Assembly (NCBI GenBank): GCA_029718625.1
Contig: CM056376.1
Coordinates: 25,568,496 to 25,632,495, forward strand
DNA: 64,000 nt
From: Synaphobranchus kaupii
Lineage: Eukaryota; Chordata; Actinopteri; Anguilliformes; Synaphobranchidae
Reading direction: 5' to 3'
The notes beneath the pieces are model-generated. The model saw nothing but the letters and a program-made list of their open reading frames with translations, did no database searches and had not been told where the DNA came from. Positions 45,079-58,505 of this stretch are shown here, piece after piece. The position numbers and the translations under genes were made by a program. Position 1 is the stretch's first letter. Every line of letters begins with the position of its first letter.

Positions 45079-45780
45079 CAGAGTGTGAGGGGGAGTGTAA
45101 GGTTCAGAGAACCAAACGCGACAGATAAGGATTTTTAAAAGCGTATTTAGAAAGATACGCCACAAAAGCAGAAGTAGCCGCACCAGGACGGAGATAACAC
45201 AGGATCGGGAGCAAAACTTCCCTAGCACTAGGCAAAACAAAGCAACCTCAAAAACTGAGGCGATCTCGATAAACAGCGAGAATAACTAACAAAAGAACTT
45301 CACACACTAAATAATTAGGCGTAACAAGAGGTAGTGAAACAAAGCAAAACTCGAAAAATGAGTGAAAGAAAGGAACAGAAAAGAAAATCTGTTATCCAAA
45401 GCTCTATAGGCAAAAGAGTTTGAAAACAAAGGGTAACAGGTAAAAAGAATAAAGGATAAAGAAAACGATTGGAAAGAAAAGATAAAACCAGGACTTGGTG
45501 CGTTTCTTATTCGTACAAACCAGAAATGCAGCGACCAAATTTCCTATACCTTACCGACTTCGTTGTCAACATAGCAAAGACAATATCGACGTGCCGGAAT
45601 GCAGAAGTCCTGGGCTATCTATAACCGGCAGGAAACCCAAAACAGGTGTAAGGAATAATAGCCGAGCGAGATCCAAAAATCGGAATGGAGACAGAAAAAA
45701 TCCAATAGAGCATCCCGACGATGCCAAATAGAGTAACAGCCGCAGAAACATCAGAGGCTGCCAATAACCATGACACAGAG
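45079..45780 (-). mobile_element. Solo LTR (gypsy-type), minus strand
   Basis: 692 bp from tgtgagggggagtgt (45084) to aaccatgaca (45775), TG...CA bounded, with a perfect 5-bp duplication CAGAG (45079-45083 and 45776-45780). The 'gaaccaaacgcgac' near its plus-strand start resembles the U5 ends of fish gypsy LTRs read on the minus strand. No internal region remains. Confidence 0.78.
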
Positions 45781-47707
45781 GTCATTATCCCACTTGTACA
45801 ACAGCATACCAACAAAAAGCATAATTGTAATCAAAACAAAACATTTCAAAATGAGTGATTCTATTGCACTGGAAACATTCCTTAAGTATTACAGCACATA
45901 CTGTATTCCAAACCTTATAACACTTAGCAACAAAAGTGTCTTTCTCGTCGCTCTCTCAAACAGGTTAGATAGCAAGCTAGCTTTATGCTATAGGGTCACC
46001 TTCATTCACGTTGTTTTAGGTCAAAATGGTCTCATACTATGTTTGTTTTCATGAATAGCTAGCTAGCCAACTGTTCAACTATATTCAAACCAGAGGCTAA
46101 GGTATGAACGTAGTCAAGCTATAACTATACGAGCTACTCTGTCATTAATGGATATGAAGCTCACTATGCCTGAGTTGGCATTGGCTGGATGCATCCTTGA
46201 AACAAACAAAAAAAAAAAAAAACATGATTGTCCATGTGTGTTTAATTGAGTCGGATTGTTGATGCTAATTCATTAAGAATGGCAATTCAACTTTTGCCAG
46301 TGTCACTTCATAGCTGGGTGTATATGGGAAAATAAGGCACACCTCCCAGCCAATCAGAATTGAGTATTCAGCCAAGCCGTTGGATAGCTAAATGAACACA
46401 ACTCTGGATAGAAGTATTTACGCTGAAAATACAAAAAAAAAAAAACATGTACACTCCTCTGTTTATTGTAAATTTCCACAGGAGAGCGAAACAAAAACAT
46501 TTTAGAATACAAAGTCACTTCACACCAGGCAAATAAGAAATGCTGGAACCTGTCAGCTGAGTTTATACTTGGGCAATTCAGGTTAAATAACTTGTTGTGG
46601 AGGGGTACGGAGGGGCAGCCAGGGGCAGCGGAGGGGTACGGAGGGGCAGCCAAATCCTCGGCTTTCTGGGCTTGACTCCAGTGCCAAAATCAGAGGGGAC
46701 ACTGCTGTTGTACACTTGAGTAAAGTACTTAACCTGAATGACTTCAGTAAGTATCCTGCTGTACAAACGGGTTGTAAGCATGCAGTTTAAGTTGCTCCAG
46801 ATAAACATGTCTCCTAAATGTAATGCAACATATATATTGCAAAAATCTAAAACAACAAGGCCATAGTTCACCTGCGTAGCTCCGTGATCGATCTTGTAGC
46901 GTCATGATTTCCTGCTTTCTCGGGTTCTTTTGTAAATGCTTCTTTTATTTTTCCCCCAGCATCAGACTCCACTGCTTCTATGAATGTGAGCATTGGGGGC
47001 ATTTACTGAGCAAAGCAGTCATTGAAATTCAGTGGCCGACGAGTCAAAACCTGACACGGGATATATAAATTTCATTACTCTCGATTCGCCGGCCCTGGCT
47101 TCCTGTCACTGAGCAATGGAGAAATATCGCACGGCTTTCCAGCCCGTTTGAACGTCCCAACCGCAGTACATCTGAAAAATGACACGCTCCTTTTCATCCA
47201 CGAGGAAAGCAAACTGCTCATCTGGGAGAACGGTGAGCTTAACCTGTGTTTTACTAAGCGACTCGTGTCCTCACATGGTTAGTACGGACAAGAAATCTCT
47301 CCCACACAGCTTCATGCGTCCTTGATCATTATCATATTTATCATAATCTGATCCCTTTATTGGTCATAAGTCTGTTGGAAAAATTGCTGTTTGGGATTCA
47401 GAAGTCCAATGAAAAGTGTCATTTTGCCACAGTCCAATCAAAAATGTCATTATGATAACTGTTTATTTTTGAAAAATGTTGACTTTTCACAATGAAAATC
47501 TCCATCAACAAACAAAGGTAGAGCAGATGTCCTCCGAGCAGATAGGCAGTCATCACAATGAACATGGCTAACGTGCAAATAAGATCTGCTGAATTATTAC
47601 AGAATCTTAAAAAAAAGGTCTGTGAAGATATCCTGTGCAACGCTATGTCTACATTAAGGAAGGGATTTCAAATTCAGGTTTGCATACTCTATAACAAGAC
47701 AAATAGA

Positions 47708-47708
47708 C

Positions 47709-47758
<50 letters not shown>
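47708..47758. repeat. (GA)n microsatellite
   Basis: About 25 GA units with one GG interruption near 47731. Confidence 0.97.
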
Positions 47759-47961
47759 GTCAAAGCCCTTCACCTTGTCAGTTTGTTACCTATCTCAATA
47801 GCAAGATGTTTCACATTCCATTAAAAATGAGTTTGCCAGGGATCATCCTTTTTTTAAAGGAGCATATTCCATCATTAAGAGTCAGGCTCAGTGAGGAATT
47901 AATTTCTCACATGATTACACTTCATGTGTTCCTGTAATCCTCTTCTGTGGGCATTTGCATT

Positions 47962-47986
47962 GGGGGGGGGGGGGGGGGGGGGGGGG
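47962..47986. repeat. Poly-G run, 25 bases
   Basis: Uninterrupted run of G. Confidence 0.95.
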
Positions 47987-48028
47987 TGGTGGATCTTTGC
48001 GACCAACTTCCACATATTTTACACATAT

Positions 48029-48315
48029 CTGGGGCCACATGTATAAAACTTTGAGTAAAAGAATGCGTAAAAGAACGCTCAGGGAGAAAGTCAGAAATCT
48101 GCTTTCGCAAAGTTTGGCATTTTCTCCCTCTGCCTTTCTATCACAGTGTCACCATACGGGACTGTCTGAAAACATTGCGTACGCATGGTGTACAGCGTGT
48201 CCAGAGGTACGCAGGTTCTTTTATGTTATACATCTGAATTTCTGCAAGGAAACTCACTTACGCAGCTTTCTGAGGGCATTTTTCTGCTCAGCACTGTTTA
48301 TACATGTGGCCCCTG
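48029..48315. mobile_element. MITE candidate with 'ggggccacatgtataaa' ends
   Basis: The left end ggggccacatgtataaa (48031) and the right end tttatacatgtggcccc (ending 48313) are perfect inverted repeats of 17 bp. Adding two bases outward gives CT versus CA, a hAT-like start. The interior is non-coding. No target duplication is visible, so the superfamily is only suggested. Confidence 0.75.
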
Positions 48316-49010
48316 GCATTTTGTGAGAAATGTGCAACCTACCCACTCCCCCATTATCTATCTCTAGTACATTCACTGTTTCATAACCAAGCAAGGGACA
48401 CACGTATCAGTATGATCAGTGAGGTCATCACAATACCATGTCATGCCTCTTATTAATTCCACGTTTGCCTGCCACTAACCTTCCACAAAAACTATAAGAA
48501 ATATCTTGTGGTGATCTTGTTGCTTCCTCTGGCAGACCTGTCTGTTTGCGACTGTATCCTATATTTCATTCACTTCATCAGTAAAACAGTGGGATTTCTC
48601 TACGGATTCAGGATTAATGTCATATACTTATTTCAAGCAGCAAAACCTTTGCAAGAAGCCAATAGTCCTGAAATGCAATTCAACATGACTAGCGAAGGGT
48701 AACACGAACACAGAAATGCATTTAAAGAATGGTGCTGTGTGCATGCAGGGTGATGTCTTGATTAGAGTGCTTGTGAATAAAGGGGCTGAGGAGGGGGGAG
48801 GGGAGGAGGCAGATGGCTCTCTCAGTTTTTGGAGCCAAATAAATGTGAAAGGATGTTTATCAGGAAGGAGAAGATATCTGTGCACCGCCTCAGTAAATCA
48901 GGCCCTTTGTCTCACCACCTGATGAGTCCTGTGAGTGAGGCTTGCATGGCACTGTAAACATATGGGGTGCAGCGATGAGCTCTCCGCAGTGCCAAGTGCA
49001 GGTCTGCCTC
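48316..49010. other. Intergenic DNA, no gene seen
   Basis: Unique-looking sequence between the MITE and the C-rich minisatellite. Confidence 0.5.
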
Positions 49011-49222
49011 CCATCTACCCCCCTTTAACCCCCCCCCCCTACTCACAGGAACTACCCCCCTTCATCCCCACCACCACAACTCACAGGAACTACCCCCCCT
49101 CTAACCCCCCCCCCACCCCCACTCACAGGAACTACCCCCCACTAACCCCCCCCACCCCCACTCACAGGAACTACCCCCCTTCATCCCCACCACCACAACT
49201 CACAGGAACTACCCCCCTCTAA

Positions 49223-49253
<31 letters not shown>

Positions 49254-49535
49254 ACCCCACTCACTCACAAGAACTACCCCCCTTTAACCCAACCCACCCA
49301 CTCACAGGAACTACCCCCCTCTAATCCACTCACCCTCCCCAATCACAGGAACTACCCCCCTCTACCCCCCCCGCCCCCCCTCACTCACAGAAACTACCCC
49401 CCCCCCCCCCCCCCCCCCACTCACAGGAACTACCCCCCTTCATCCCCACCACCACAACTCACAGGAACTACCCCCTCTATCCCCACCACCACAACTCACA
49501 GGAACTACTTCCCCTCCCCTCCCCCCCCCCCCACC
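49011..49535. repeat. C-rich minisatellite
   Basis: About a dozen imperfect copies of a unit containing 'actcacaggaactaccccc', separated by C runs of variable length, so the period varies from about 30 to 70 bp. It includes a 30-base poly-C run (49224-49253). The opposite strand is G-rich and could form quadruplexes. Confidence 0.92.
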
Positions 49536-52271
49536 ATGAGCTGCAGATGAGCAGTGCTTAATCAGCGGTGACACCCCCATTACGCTCTCCGGGATGTACC
49601 TGCGGCGACATCCCCGGGAACCGTCGGGTTCATGTAAAGACCCGTTCCTCAGAGCGAGCGGCACACCTTCCATAACCAGCTCTTTTTTGTTCCGCTTCCT
49701 GTGTGACAGCTGGTGAATTAGATCAATGACCAGCACCTTTGCAAATGGTGAGGGAGGAAAGGGACAAATGAGTGCGCCGAGCTTATAGCCTTGTTCAGAT
49801 TTGATTGCCCTTTTCAACCTGCGCTGCAGAAGTATGACTGGAGCAATTTCAGTGCATCATCTGGCGACAGGACGCAGGGGGAGACAGAGAGAATGAAATG
49901 CAGTCAGGAGGTCCTGATTGATGGAAAACACGGCACAGATTGATATCATTATGAGCAACTGTCATTTTGCCTTGATACGACCTTTAAAAGCAATGTGATA
50001 AAATGGACAAACACATTTTTTACCGGGCCTTGGTAATAGCATCATCATTTCTCCTTTTTAAACAGTATTTACTGTAATTCCGATGGTGCTTGCACAAGAG
50101 GGTTAAATGTAACTATTTCCAATAACAGCACAACATATACCTTGCTATGCAGCTAGGTAAGGTGCTTCCAATGATAACATGTGTGTTATAATAAAATGTA
50201 TGATTTGTTGTTCTTGGCTTACTGATATATCATTGCTGATCAAGTTAACTTCCTATTTCATTCGGAATGGTCTTCTGAGAGCCTATACACTTTATTTATA
50301 TTATCTAATGATGAATATGATAACATCTGCAAAATAAATAACAGTGCAACCACATACACCATAACAACATAAATACCCATTTAAATATAATCTGATTCTG
50401 ATTTGAGCTTTCAGAAAATGTTATTGTAAGGTGGGTCATAACATTAAAGCACAGCTATACATGTGTATATAGCCATCTTTTTGTACCTTTGCTGTATATG
50501 AAAAATGTTGGCAGAAATACCAGACATTGTTCAAATTCCATACCAATCATAAGAATTACACAATAATCCATGAGACAAATATTTAAGCACAGGGGGGGGG
50601 GGGGGGGTGTAGAGAAACAAGACCACATTCAGGGATGGAATTTGTGTCTTACAGTATGTCAGTTATTAGGTTAACTGCTCATCCAGTCAATACTTTTCTC
50701 CAAGGTTAAATGCGTACTGTTTTGAAAAGAATTCGACCTTGTGCAGCAGAGAATCATTCCTGAAATGTAATAGTTTTTCTTTTCCTTCTTAAAACTTCTA
50801 ATGCCAGCCAACAAAAGGAAGTTTAAGCAGCGTTCCTTCACATTTCTGCAACGGCGCAGATGAAAACCTTGCTGAGAGTAGACTCAGTGGGCCGGGCTGT
50901 GTGTGGTCTGACTGAACGCTTGTTATTATCAAATCAAGGGCTGAAGCGGTGGCATTCTCACACTTTTTCCGTCTCAATGATACCAGGGTATTGTGTTATC
51001 GCACAATTACAGAGAATCCTTTATGCTAATCTGTGTATACTGTAGCCACACTTTACTAATCCTTGCTTTTAAGCTTTCTAAACATCCTCAGGCGAAAATA
51101 CATTGAATACATTAGCAGACATCGATTAAGACCTTCATCCACTTAAAGTGCCTGCTACTTCACTGCACTTTACCGCACTGTTCCTGAGCATCACAGCCTT
51201 TGCCGCGTTGATTTTAATGCAGTGCCATAGAAGGCGTGAACAGCAAGTCCTTTTTTATGAGAGCAACCACTAAAGTCCTCACTTCAAACAAGTCGTCAGG
51301 GGTCGCCTTCACCCTGGAGAAAAGCGTTTTTTTGATTTCTGTACAAATTCTTTGTTTCGCGGAAATGTCAAGGGATTCATTTTGCCATCGTGCAGAGTGC
51401 AAGGTACAGGAAGAAACGACGTATGCTCTGCACGGCGTAGACGCCTTCAGTGGGAAGACACCCTCTTCACAGCTGATCAAAGATACTCAGGCTGAGTGTG
51501 TGTGGGTGATGTGTGTGTGTGTGTGTGTGTGTGTGTGGCGGGGGTGCAAGAAGCCTCTTTCTGTGACCTTACTTATGTGAACTTAATTTTATTTACCCTT
51601 CTGATTTGAACTGGATGGCCTGTATATTAATAATTTTACTGTGCACATACGGTATTTTGAAGTGTACGTTTGCTTTTGCGTGCTCTGTAATCAGTTCAGA
51701 GATGTTTGGCATTTAAATATTTAGGTGTGGATAGAGGTTTCTGGATGGAAGGGTTGGAATCATCGATATCTGTTTGTGTGTCTGTGTTCTCAAAGCTCAG
51801 ATAACAAACAGATAAACTGGCCAAATGGATTTTTTAAATGTACTTTTTTCTGAAAGGAAGCTTTTTTTGGACACTGCATTCTCTTTTCTTCCATATGACC
51901 ACTCACTCTCTTTCCCTCTCTGTTTACCTGCTTTCCAAGTGAAATCGCATTAGAATGAGTCTATTTCTATGCTTTATTTATATAGCATATTTCCATTGAA
52001 TAATATTTTTCTTCATTTAATGTTTTTTCACTGAATGTATTTCCTTCTTTTGGACGGTTTCATCTATTCTGGAGTTAGATGAGTCATTCAGAATATTTTG
52101 CAAGGGGCTCTTTTATACTGAAGAAGCAAAGAGCTAGGCTTTAATTAAAAACAAAACAACTTTTATGAAAAATAACACAAATGAGAAAATAACTGTTCCC
52201 GTTATTTTTTTAAAATGCATAAACTGGCAAACATGACTGAGTAGGCGTGCCTTGCATTTCACTTCACACAG
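49536..52271. other. Intergenic DNA with simple repeats
   Basis: No gene was recognised. It contains a 16-base poly-G (50592-50607) and a (GT)n tract (51510-51537). Bases 49536-49870 are fairly GC-rich and repeat-free. Confidence 0.5.
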
Positions 52272-52712
52272 TAGGGCTGCGTTCGGATCCAAAATGTATC
52301 CTTTCTTCCTGTCGTTCCCTTTCCTTGCTTCAAGGGGGGAATCCCCAAAATGCCAGGATGAAATATGGCAGCCACACCAAGTGTGATCCGGATACAATTT
52401 AAGAAAGGGGAGGGAGTAATTATATTCCCTCGCTCCCGCGTTTATCCTCCCTTCCACCACATGGAAAAAGTGGGCGGTCATCACAGAACTATGTGGCGGT
52501 CACTCTTCAACTCTATGGTGTTGCACTTCCGAAATGTTGCGAGGGCGGTTCGGTTCCGTTTTTGTTAGTTTCTCGTCAACCATCCCTTGCAGAGCACCTT
52601 TTAAGTTTGCTGGCAAATTTAAGTTTGTAGCAAATTGCGTCACAAGATAGCTCCCTCGGGGGAAGACAGTAAGGGAAGGGAGCGTGTTAAATTGGATTCG
52701 AATGCACCCTAG
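52272..52712. mobile_element. Possible non-autonomous DNA transposon
   Basis: tagggctgcgttcggatcc near 52273 and the reverse complement of ggattcgaatgcaccctag near 52711 form an imperfect inverted repeat (about 15 of 18 positions). The interior is non-coding, partly GC-rich. No target duplication is clear. Confidence 0.45.
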
Positions 52713-54421
52713 GTTTGTCTATAATTGGCTTAGATTAGTCACATGGGGGATTTTGACCAATCAGAAAGGTGGACATTATGAGGGAGGAAAATACTTGCTT
52801 GAGGAGAAAATGTGGCTAAGAAGGGTCAAACCACAGTCAGCTTAGCTCTTAGGCTGAGTTTAAAATAATTCCCAACTTGTAATATAAGAATACCTAACGG
52901 CTGCTACTGTACAGCTTTATGCAAAACTTGTTGCTACAGTAAAGTATTTATGCAAAACAATTCTGAAATGAAATCAGCACTGTGCTCAACCAAATTAAAC
53001 AGGAGATTTATTCAGAGGCTAATTTCATTTCTGAAAAGACGGGATCCTTTAAAGAGGAAATTCTACACACAAGGATAGAACAAAACTGTGTGAACTGATT
53101 TACATTTTTGAGATGCAAGGAGAGGCATATAGATGTTTGTGTTGAGCCCATGATTTGATTGCAAGAGGCCAATTGAAAATAACATGAAATGTCTCCGAAA
53201 ATATATTGTACATTATTTGTTGTTTTTTTTACTTCCAAAAATATTGTGAGGGAATTAAATGGTAATTAAAGGATGATTAAACTCTATAAAAAGCACACAT
53301 TAATTTGCTATTGCTATATTGTGTCATCACCAGTGTTTTTAGTGACACTAATTTATAGCTTAATTTTCCTATTTCAGTAATGAGTTCAAATCCACCCACA
53401 AGTCATTAAAAAATTCTCTGAAGTAAGTTTTTACATTTTTTTTACATTGTCACATATTGCCCTGGGAACGGGAAACCAACATAAGCAGCAGTATGATCCG
53501 TATATATCAACTTCCATAAACAGATGTCCATAAACAGACTTTTTCTTATATGGTACTTGTCTTTATTTCAAAACGTTGACTGTCAGTGGTCCCTCGGTGT
53601 CTTGTGTACACGATTGTGTAACTTCTGAATCATTAATTCAGAAGTTAACAAAGCCCTCACTAACTAGCTTCCAACCTATCTGTTCATGTTCGTTAACAGT
53701 GTGAAATGAAACAGAATGAAATGACTGTTTTAATTGGTTAACCAGGTGAGTAACTTACAGCTCATTGTGGTTCCACCTGCTTATGAAATCCCATGAGGAA
53801 GTAGGATTCGATCTACCCATATAAATAAATAATGTTAAGGCAGTTATTTATTTCTGGTAGCAGAGCTGGGGTGGCAGCCAGAGTGCACTTACTGTATATC
53901 AGAGTGTAAATTGTTCACTTATATCAGTTTTAGCTGCAGCCGCCAGGAGTGAAGGGAAATCTTCTGGAGCAGAATCGTACAGTATCCTGGCTGGTGCATG
54001 ACTGGCGTCAAATCCTGCAGATTGCCTCCGCTAGTTAACCACCCTATTGCACTGGAAGTGCAATATAAACGCAGATGTAATATTTAAAGGAACTTCTGTG
54101 TGCTACATTAGCTGGTTTCTGATTGTATATTTGAATGGGTCTTTGTTTCCTGTTATGTTTTCATGCTAGATGCATACGTGAAATATATATTTATGATTGG
54201 TATATATTTAATATATACACCATTGTGCGCCGTATAATACTGTTGAAGCATGTTGTGCAGATATATTGTTGTTTCTGTGACCAAAAAGCAACAATAGTAG
54301 TAGAAAAGAGTCTGGTATGTTGGATGTCTTCATTTGGAAATAGTAAGTCTAATGGTTAAAGTGGTGGGCCTTCCATTGTAATCTGGCTTCTTCGTCAGAA
54401 GCATTTTAATCTATAGATATT
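52713..54421. other. Intergenic DNA, no gene seen
   Basis: AT-rich sequence, no recognisable gene or repeat. Confidence 0.5.
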
Positions 54422-55017
54422 TGTAATGAGTCCGGAGCAGAGGACCAGACGTGACATTGAGGGGATCAAAAAGTTACCCACAAGATGTGGGAACAAATAG
54501 AATTAGGGAGAGGGATGTCTGCGACTGGAGCAGAGAAAAATAAACAGACGGGAATAAAACTCCCGGTGAAAAGCCAAAGAATAGCGAAAGAAAAGGAATT
54601 ACCTCTAGCTCAATCAACTATCAAAGAGCTTAAATAAACAGGCAAATGGAAACGAGGAGAACCAAGGATACTGTTGAATAGAAAGACCAAGGAAAGAACT
54701 TAGTGTGAACGAGAAAAGAAACTCCTAACAAAGAAACTCCTAAACACACTAAAGGCAAGTCCCGCATGTCAATTTAGCATGCCAAAAAGACAAGTGGTCG
54801 CCTGAAATCCTATACCAGCGTTACCTGGCTTAGCATGGCAAGAATGACACAAAAGCCCGGAACAAGGAAAGCTCAGGGCTTAAGTAGTAGGCAAAACACC
54901 TGAAACAAATGAGCCTAACAAGACACGGGAGGCGGAAGAAAACAGCAGGAGCGCCATCTCGCGGCTCCGAGATGAAGCGTCCATAGAGACGAGGAAGCAA
55001 GCTGCCAAACCATGACA
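54422..55017 (-). mobile_element. LTR-like block, probably a solo LTR on the minus strand
   Basis: About 596 bp from tgtaatgagtccgg to aaccatgaca. The right end matches that of the solo LTR at 45084-45775, and the left part has the similar 'gaccagacgtgac' text. Purine-rich on the plus strand like the other minus-strand LTRs here. No target duplication was found (ATATT versus ACATA), so the boundaries are uncertain. Confidence 0.55.
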
Positions 55018-58000
55018 ACATAATTATATTAAATTAAAATGTTGTTTCAGTTTTGCTGATGTTTTATCGTTATCATTATTGGCTTCTGTAATAAGCGTGA
55101 GCAATAACTGTTTGTTTAGTTTAATTTCATGTAACTTCTTTTTCAAAACATTAAACAAATAAAAACGTGCATTTTTACATTAACAAAATTAGTTCTCCAA
55201 ATGAAAACGAAACACAAAAAAAAAAACAGGAAAAAGTTATAAATAAGTCCGAAGACGTCTGTGTCCATTTGTCCGACTTGTAATTGCACATAGATAAGGA
55301 CAGTATCTGTTAAGCTAAAGAAATAGGATGTGTTCTAAAAAAAAAACATTTATGAATTATTTGTGCAGCCACATGATAACAGAAATAATAAGAGCAGTCC
55401 AGAGGCCAAACTGTCTTCCTGCAATGTGCTGGTCTTACCCAGAGGCTGTAATAATTTCTCCTGTAAAGGAAAAATAGTCTTAAGTGGGTTTTACTGCAAC
55501 CTCGTCTTCCTGCACACTCGCAGCCAATGAATGTATTTCCATCCAGGAAAGTAATAATTTAGTGCATTTCTTTTTGGTAGCATTTCAAAGTGTTTTCTTT
55601 AACAAGCCAGACACTTTCTTTTTTACTTTTCACTTACAGAATTTTGTGGAAACACTTCAAGTATGGAAATGTAATTTTGTTTTCCAGCATTGTGAATTGT
55701 GGCCAGCATGTAAGAAGGAATAGAACATTATTATTATTATTATTATTATAATTAGCACAATTAGCATTTTGCATAACATAGCAAGGGGACACATACGCTA
55801 GGCATTTTGGTTAAATGTGGCTTCTAAACATATGGCTTCCAACATGCAACATATTGTTCCATCACATGTGGCTTCAACAAGTAGAGAATTGTGTGACAAA
55901 AGTGTGTGAAAAAAAAAACTGTCAGAAAGTGACAAACACTTGTGTACAAACCCCCCGCCCCCCCCCTCACACCTTAATTTTGCGTGCAGCAGAATGACAG
56001 TCAAGTTTCCCGGCTGAGCTGCAGAACTCCCCTCTGTCCCACACTCTCGGAATGGCACAGAGCGGACCTCTCGCACCAGGGACTGGTGACACAGATGTAA
56101 CGCTCATGGTTTGAATGTAAAAGATATTAGCTGCCGGATGGTAAACTGAATGGGTGTACTGGGACTGAGGAGGATAATTGAGATCTTATCCCGCCATTTT
56201 TTTTTTTTTTTTGCGGTTTCCTCAGGCAGTGCTCCCTTGCCTATCGCCACACCAGCCACCCTACCAAGGAGTTCAGTTTTATTATTTCTTTCTTTCTTTC
56301 TTCCCTCTGGGAATGCATTCAAAAAGTCCAATAGACTTTGTGACGTCATTTGAAGCTCATAAGTGATGACTGTACAATATAATTTTAAATCTGCATTTTA
56401 GGGTTGTGCCGGTGGCCGATCACATTGGACATCGACAATGTGCTGTGCCAATGACGATGTGACTTTTATGTTAGGCTAACATCGCCAAAATTATAGTTTT
56501 TTGTTAGTTTTTTTCGCAACATGTGCAGATTCCCCCAAACAACAGACATAGTTTTTCCAAGTTGTAATTTATTACCTACAGTGTTTTGTAGGCTAAGCAT
56601 GAGAAACTTGGCACTATTGTATGTTGAAAATGTTGTTTTTTGTTCTGATTGGTATTTACACTGGTGCTCCGCTATGTGGGGAAACTTGTTATGGAAATAA
56701 AGCTTAATGAACAGCCACAAGTATTCAATAATTGTATCTCGGTGCCTGCCGTGCTTACTTTGTCTGTATATCCCTGGTTGCCAACTCTTACTGCGCACTG
56801 TTCATTATTCAGAATCACTTTCCTCTAAAAAAAGCAAATATTTGCACAAGCTGTAATCTCAACAACCTGTAAGCTTATTGCTGCTTCTAACCATCTGGTA
56901 CAGTATATGTAAATTGAGACACGTAAAAGAACAAGGCCATTATGGTTATAAAATCCCATTCGCTTAATAAATAACATCACCATTATGGAATTGGCACGTA
57001 ATCGTTACGAATACATGGTCGTGATGCTACTGCGTGATTTAAGGCATGTTCCATATTAGCGTGAGAGGTTCTATTAATCTATTAGCTCATAATCGACAAA
57101 GGACGTTCTGATCCCTTTGTCCTCATTCACCTTGGCTTAGTAGATGAAGGGAACTGTCAAGGACAAAATGGAAAAAAATAATAAATAAATAAAAATCCTT
57201 CTATAAATTCATAACAGCTTAAAAACTTTTAATTAGAATAAACACAATGTAACAAACAAATGAGAGGCTAATTAGTGAACAGCCATATACTGGGTTGGCC
57301 AAATACACCATAAAACTAATTACTGCTGGCTGACAGATGGTTTGGGGGGTGGGGTGGGTGGGGAGTCATTCCATTTGAAACCAAAATGTAGTCTTCGAAA
57401 GCACACTCAGGAACGACAAGAGTCATATTGCTGTCTGTCCTGCGTTTGGCTGATATCTAAAGGGTTCTCACCTGGAACATGGTGAAGGAATGTTGATTCG
57501 CTTCTATTTGAAATGACAGCCCTTTATTTCATATGTAGCAGACCCGGGATTCCTGAATGCAGGTGTGACTTATTCCTTGGTACTATGATTCTTTAAAAGA
57601 CTACCAAAGCATTGAAATTATTTTGCTACTTTGGCACAGTTGTAAAGTTCATGTTCCAGATGAATGCATTGAGAAGCGCTTAAACGACGGGCAAAAGTAA
57701 GTTTTCTTCACGTGTGAGAGAATGGGAAGTCAACATGACTGACAAGGCACGTCTTGGCATTTGAATTCTTCTAAAATTAGTTCTATAAAATTAAAGCTAC
57801 GCCTATATTTCATCTAAACGCACATTAATTGTTGCTAAAAGTCACTCCCCAGGATTTATGGAGGGTGCATTAGGATAAACAAAAGGGTAAGAAATCTCAG
57901 AGGAAAGGGAAACAATCTGAGTGTTCATTAGTTTAATTTCAGTCTGAGCATCCAGCACTTAAGTATTGGTAGCAGTGGATACTTCTTGAAATATGCTCAA

Positions 58001-58505
58001 CTGGGACTTGAATTCTTCATTTAATTGGAATAATAATTCATCCAAAACAGGTTCCAGGGTCTATTGTACAATTAGGAGTCAAGATGTATGCATGTGCAAC
58101 TCATACCAATAAGTCCTTAAGAGGCAATAATAATCTGTGAGTAAAATTCCCAAGCAGTTTCCTGTGAATTAACTTTAATACATGCGTGTGGTTCACATTT
58201 ATTTTAGGTCCTGCACCAAAGTATACGTCTGATAATTTACATGTGACTTTAGGACAAACATGGTAAAACAAGTTCTGCTTCTTCTGCTCCGGAGATTTAA
58301 TTAATGTCCAATTAGACATGATAAATTATTTTTAAGTAGTGAGCTAAGTCTAATTTTAAGTCTAAAGAATGTTAATAATGTTGATTTATTATTTCATGAT
58401 TAATTAACAGGACTGTTACTGAAAACATGAGTTGTCTTTTTAGACTCTAATTCCCAGATTCATGCATAATCTGCTGACTGGCATGCATTACATGCATTAC
58501 ATTAC
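55018..58505. other. Intergenic DNA, no gene seen
   Basis: AT-rich. It contains an (ATT)n tract near 55729-55749, a T-run at 56199-56212, a small TTTC repeat near 56287-56302, and a G-rich stretch with quadruplex potential at 57342-57363. Bases 56990-57110 contain homeobox-like AT motifs in non-repetitive sequence, but conservation cannot be judged here. Confidence 0.45.

Larger units (their letters stand above)
45781..48028. other. Intergenic DNA with simple repeats
   Basis: No gene was recognised. It contains a short G-rich duplication at 46599-46651 (two copies of a 'ggaggggtacggaggggcag' unit), a (GA)n tract at 47708-47758, and a 25-base poly-G run at 47962-47986. Confidence 0.5.
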
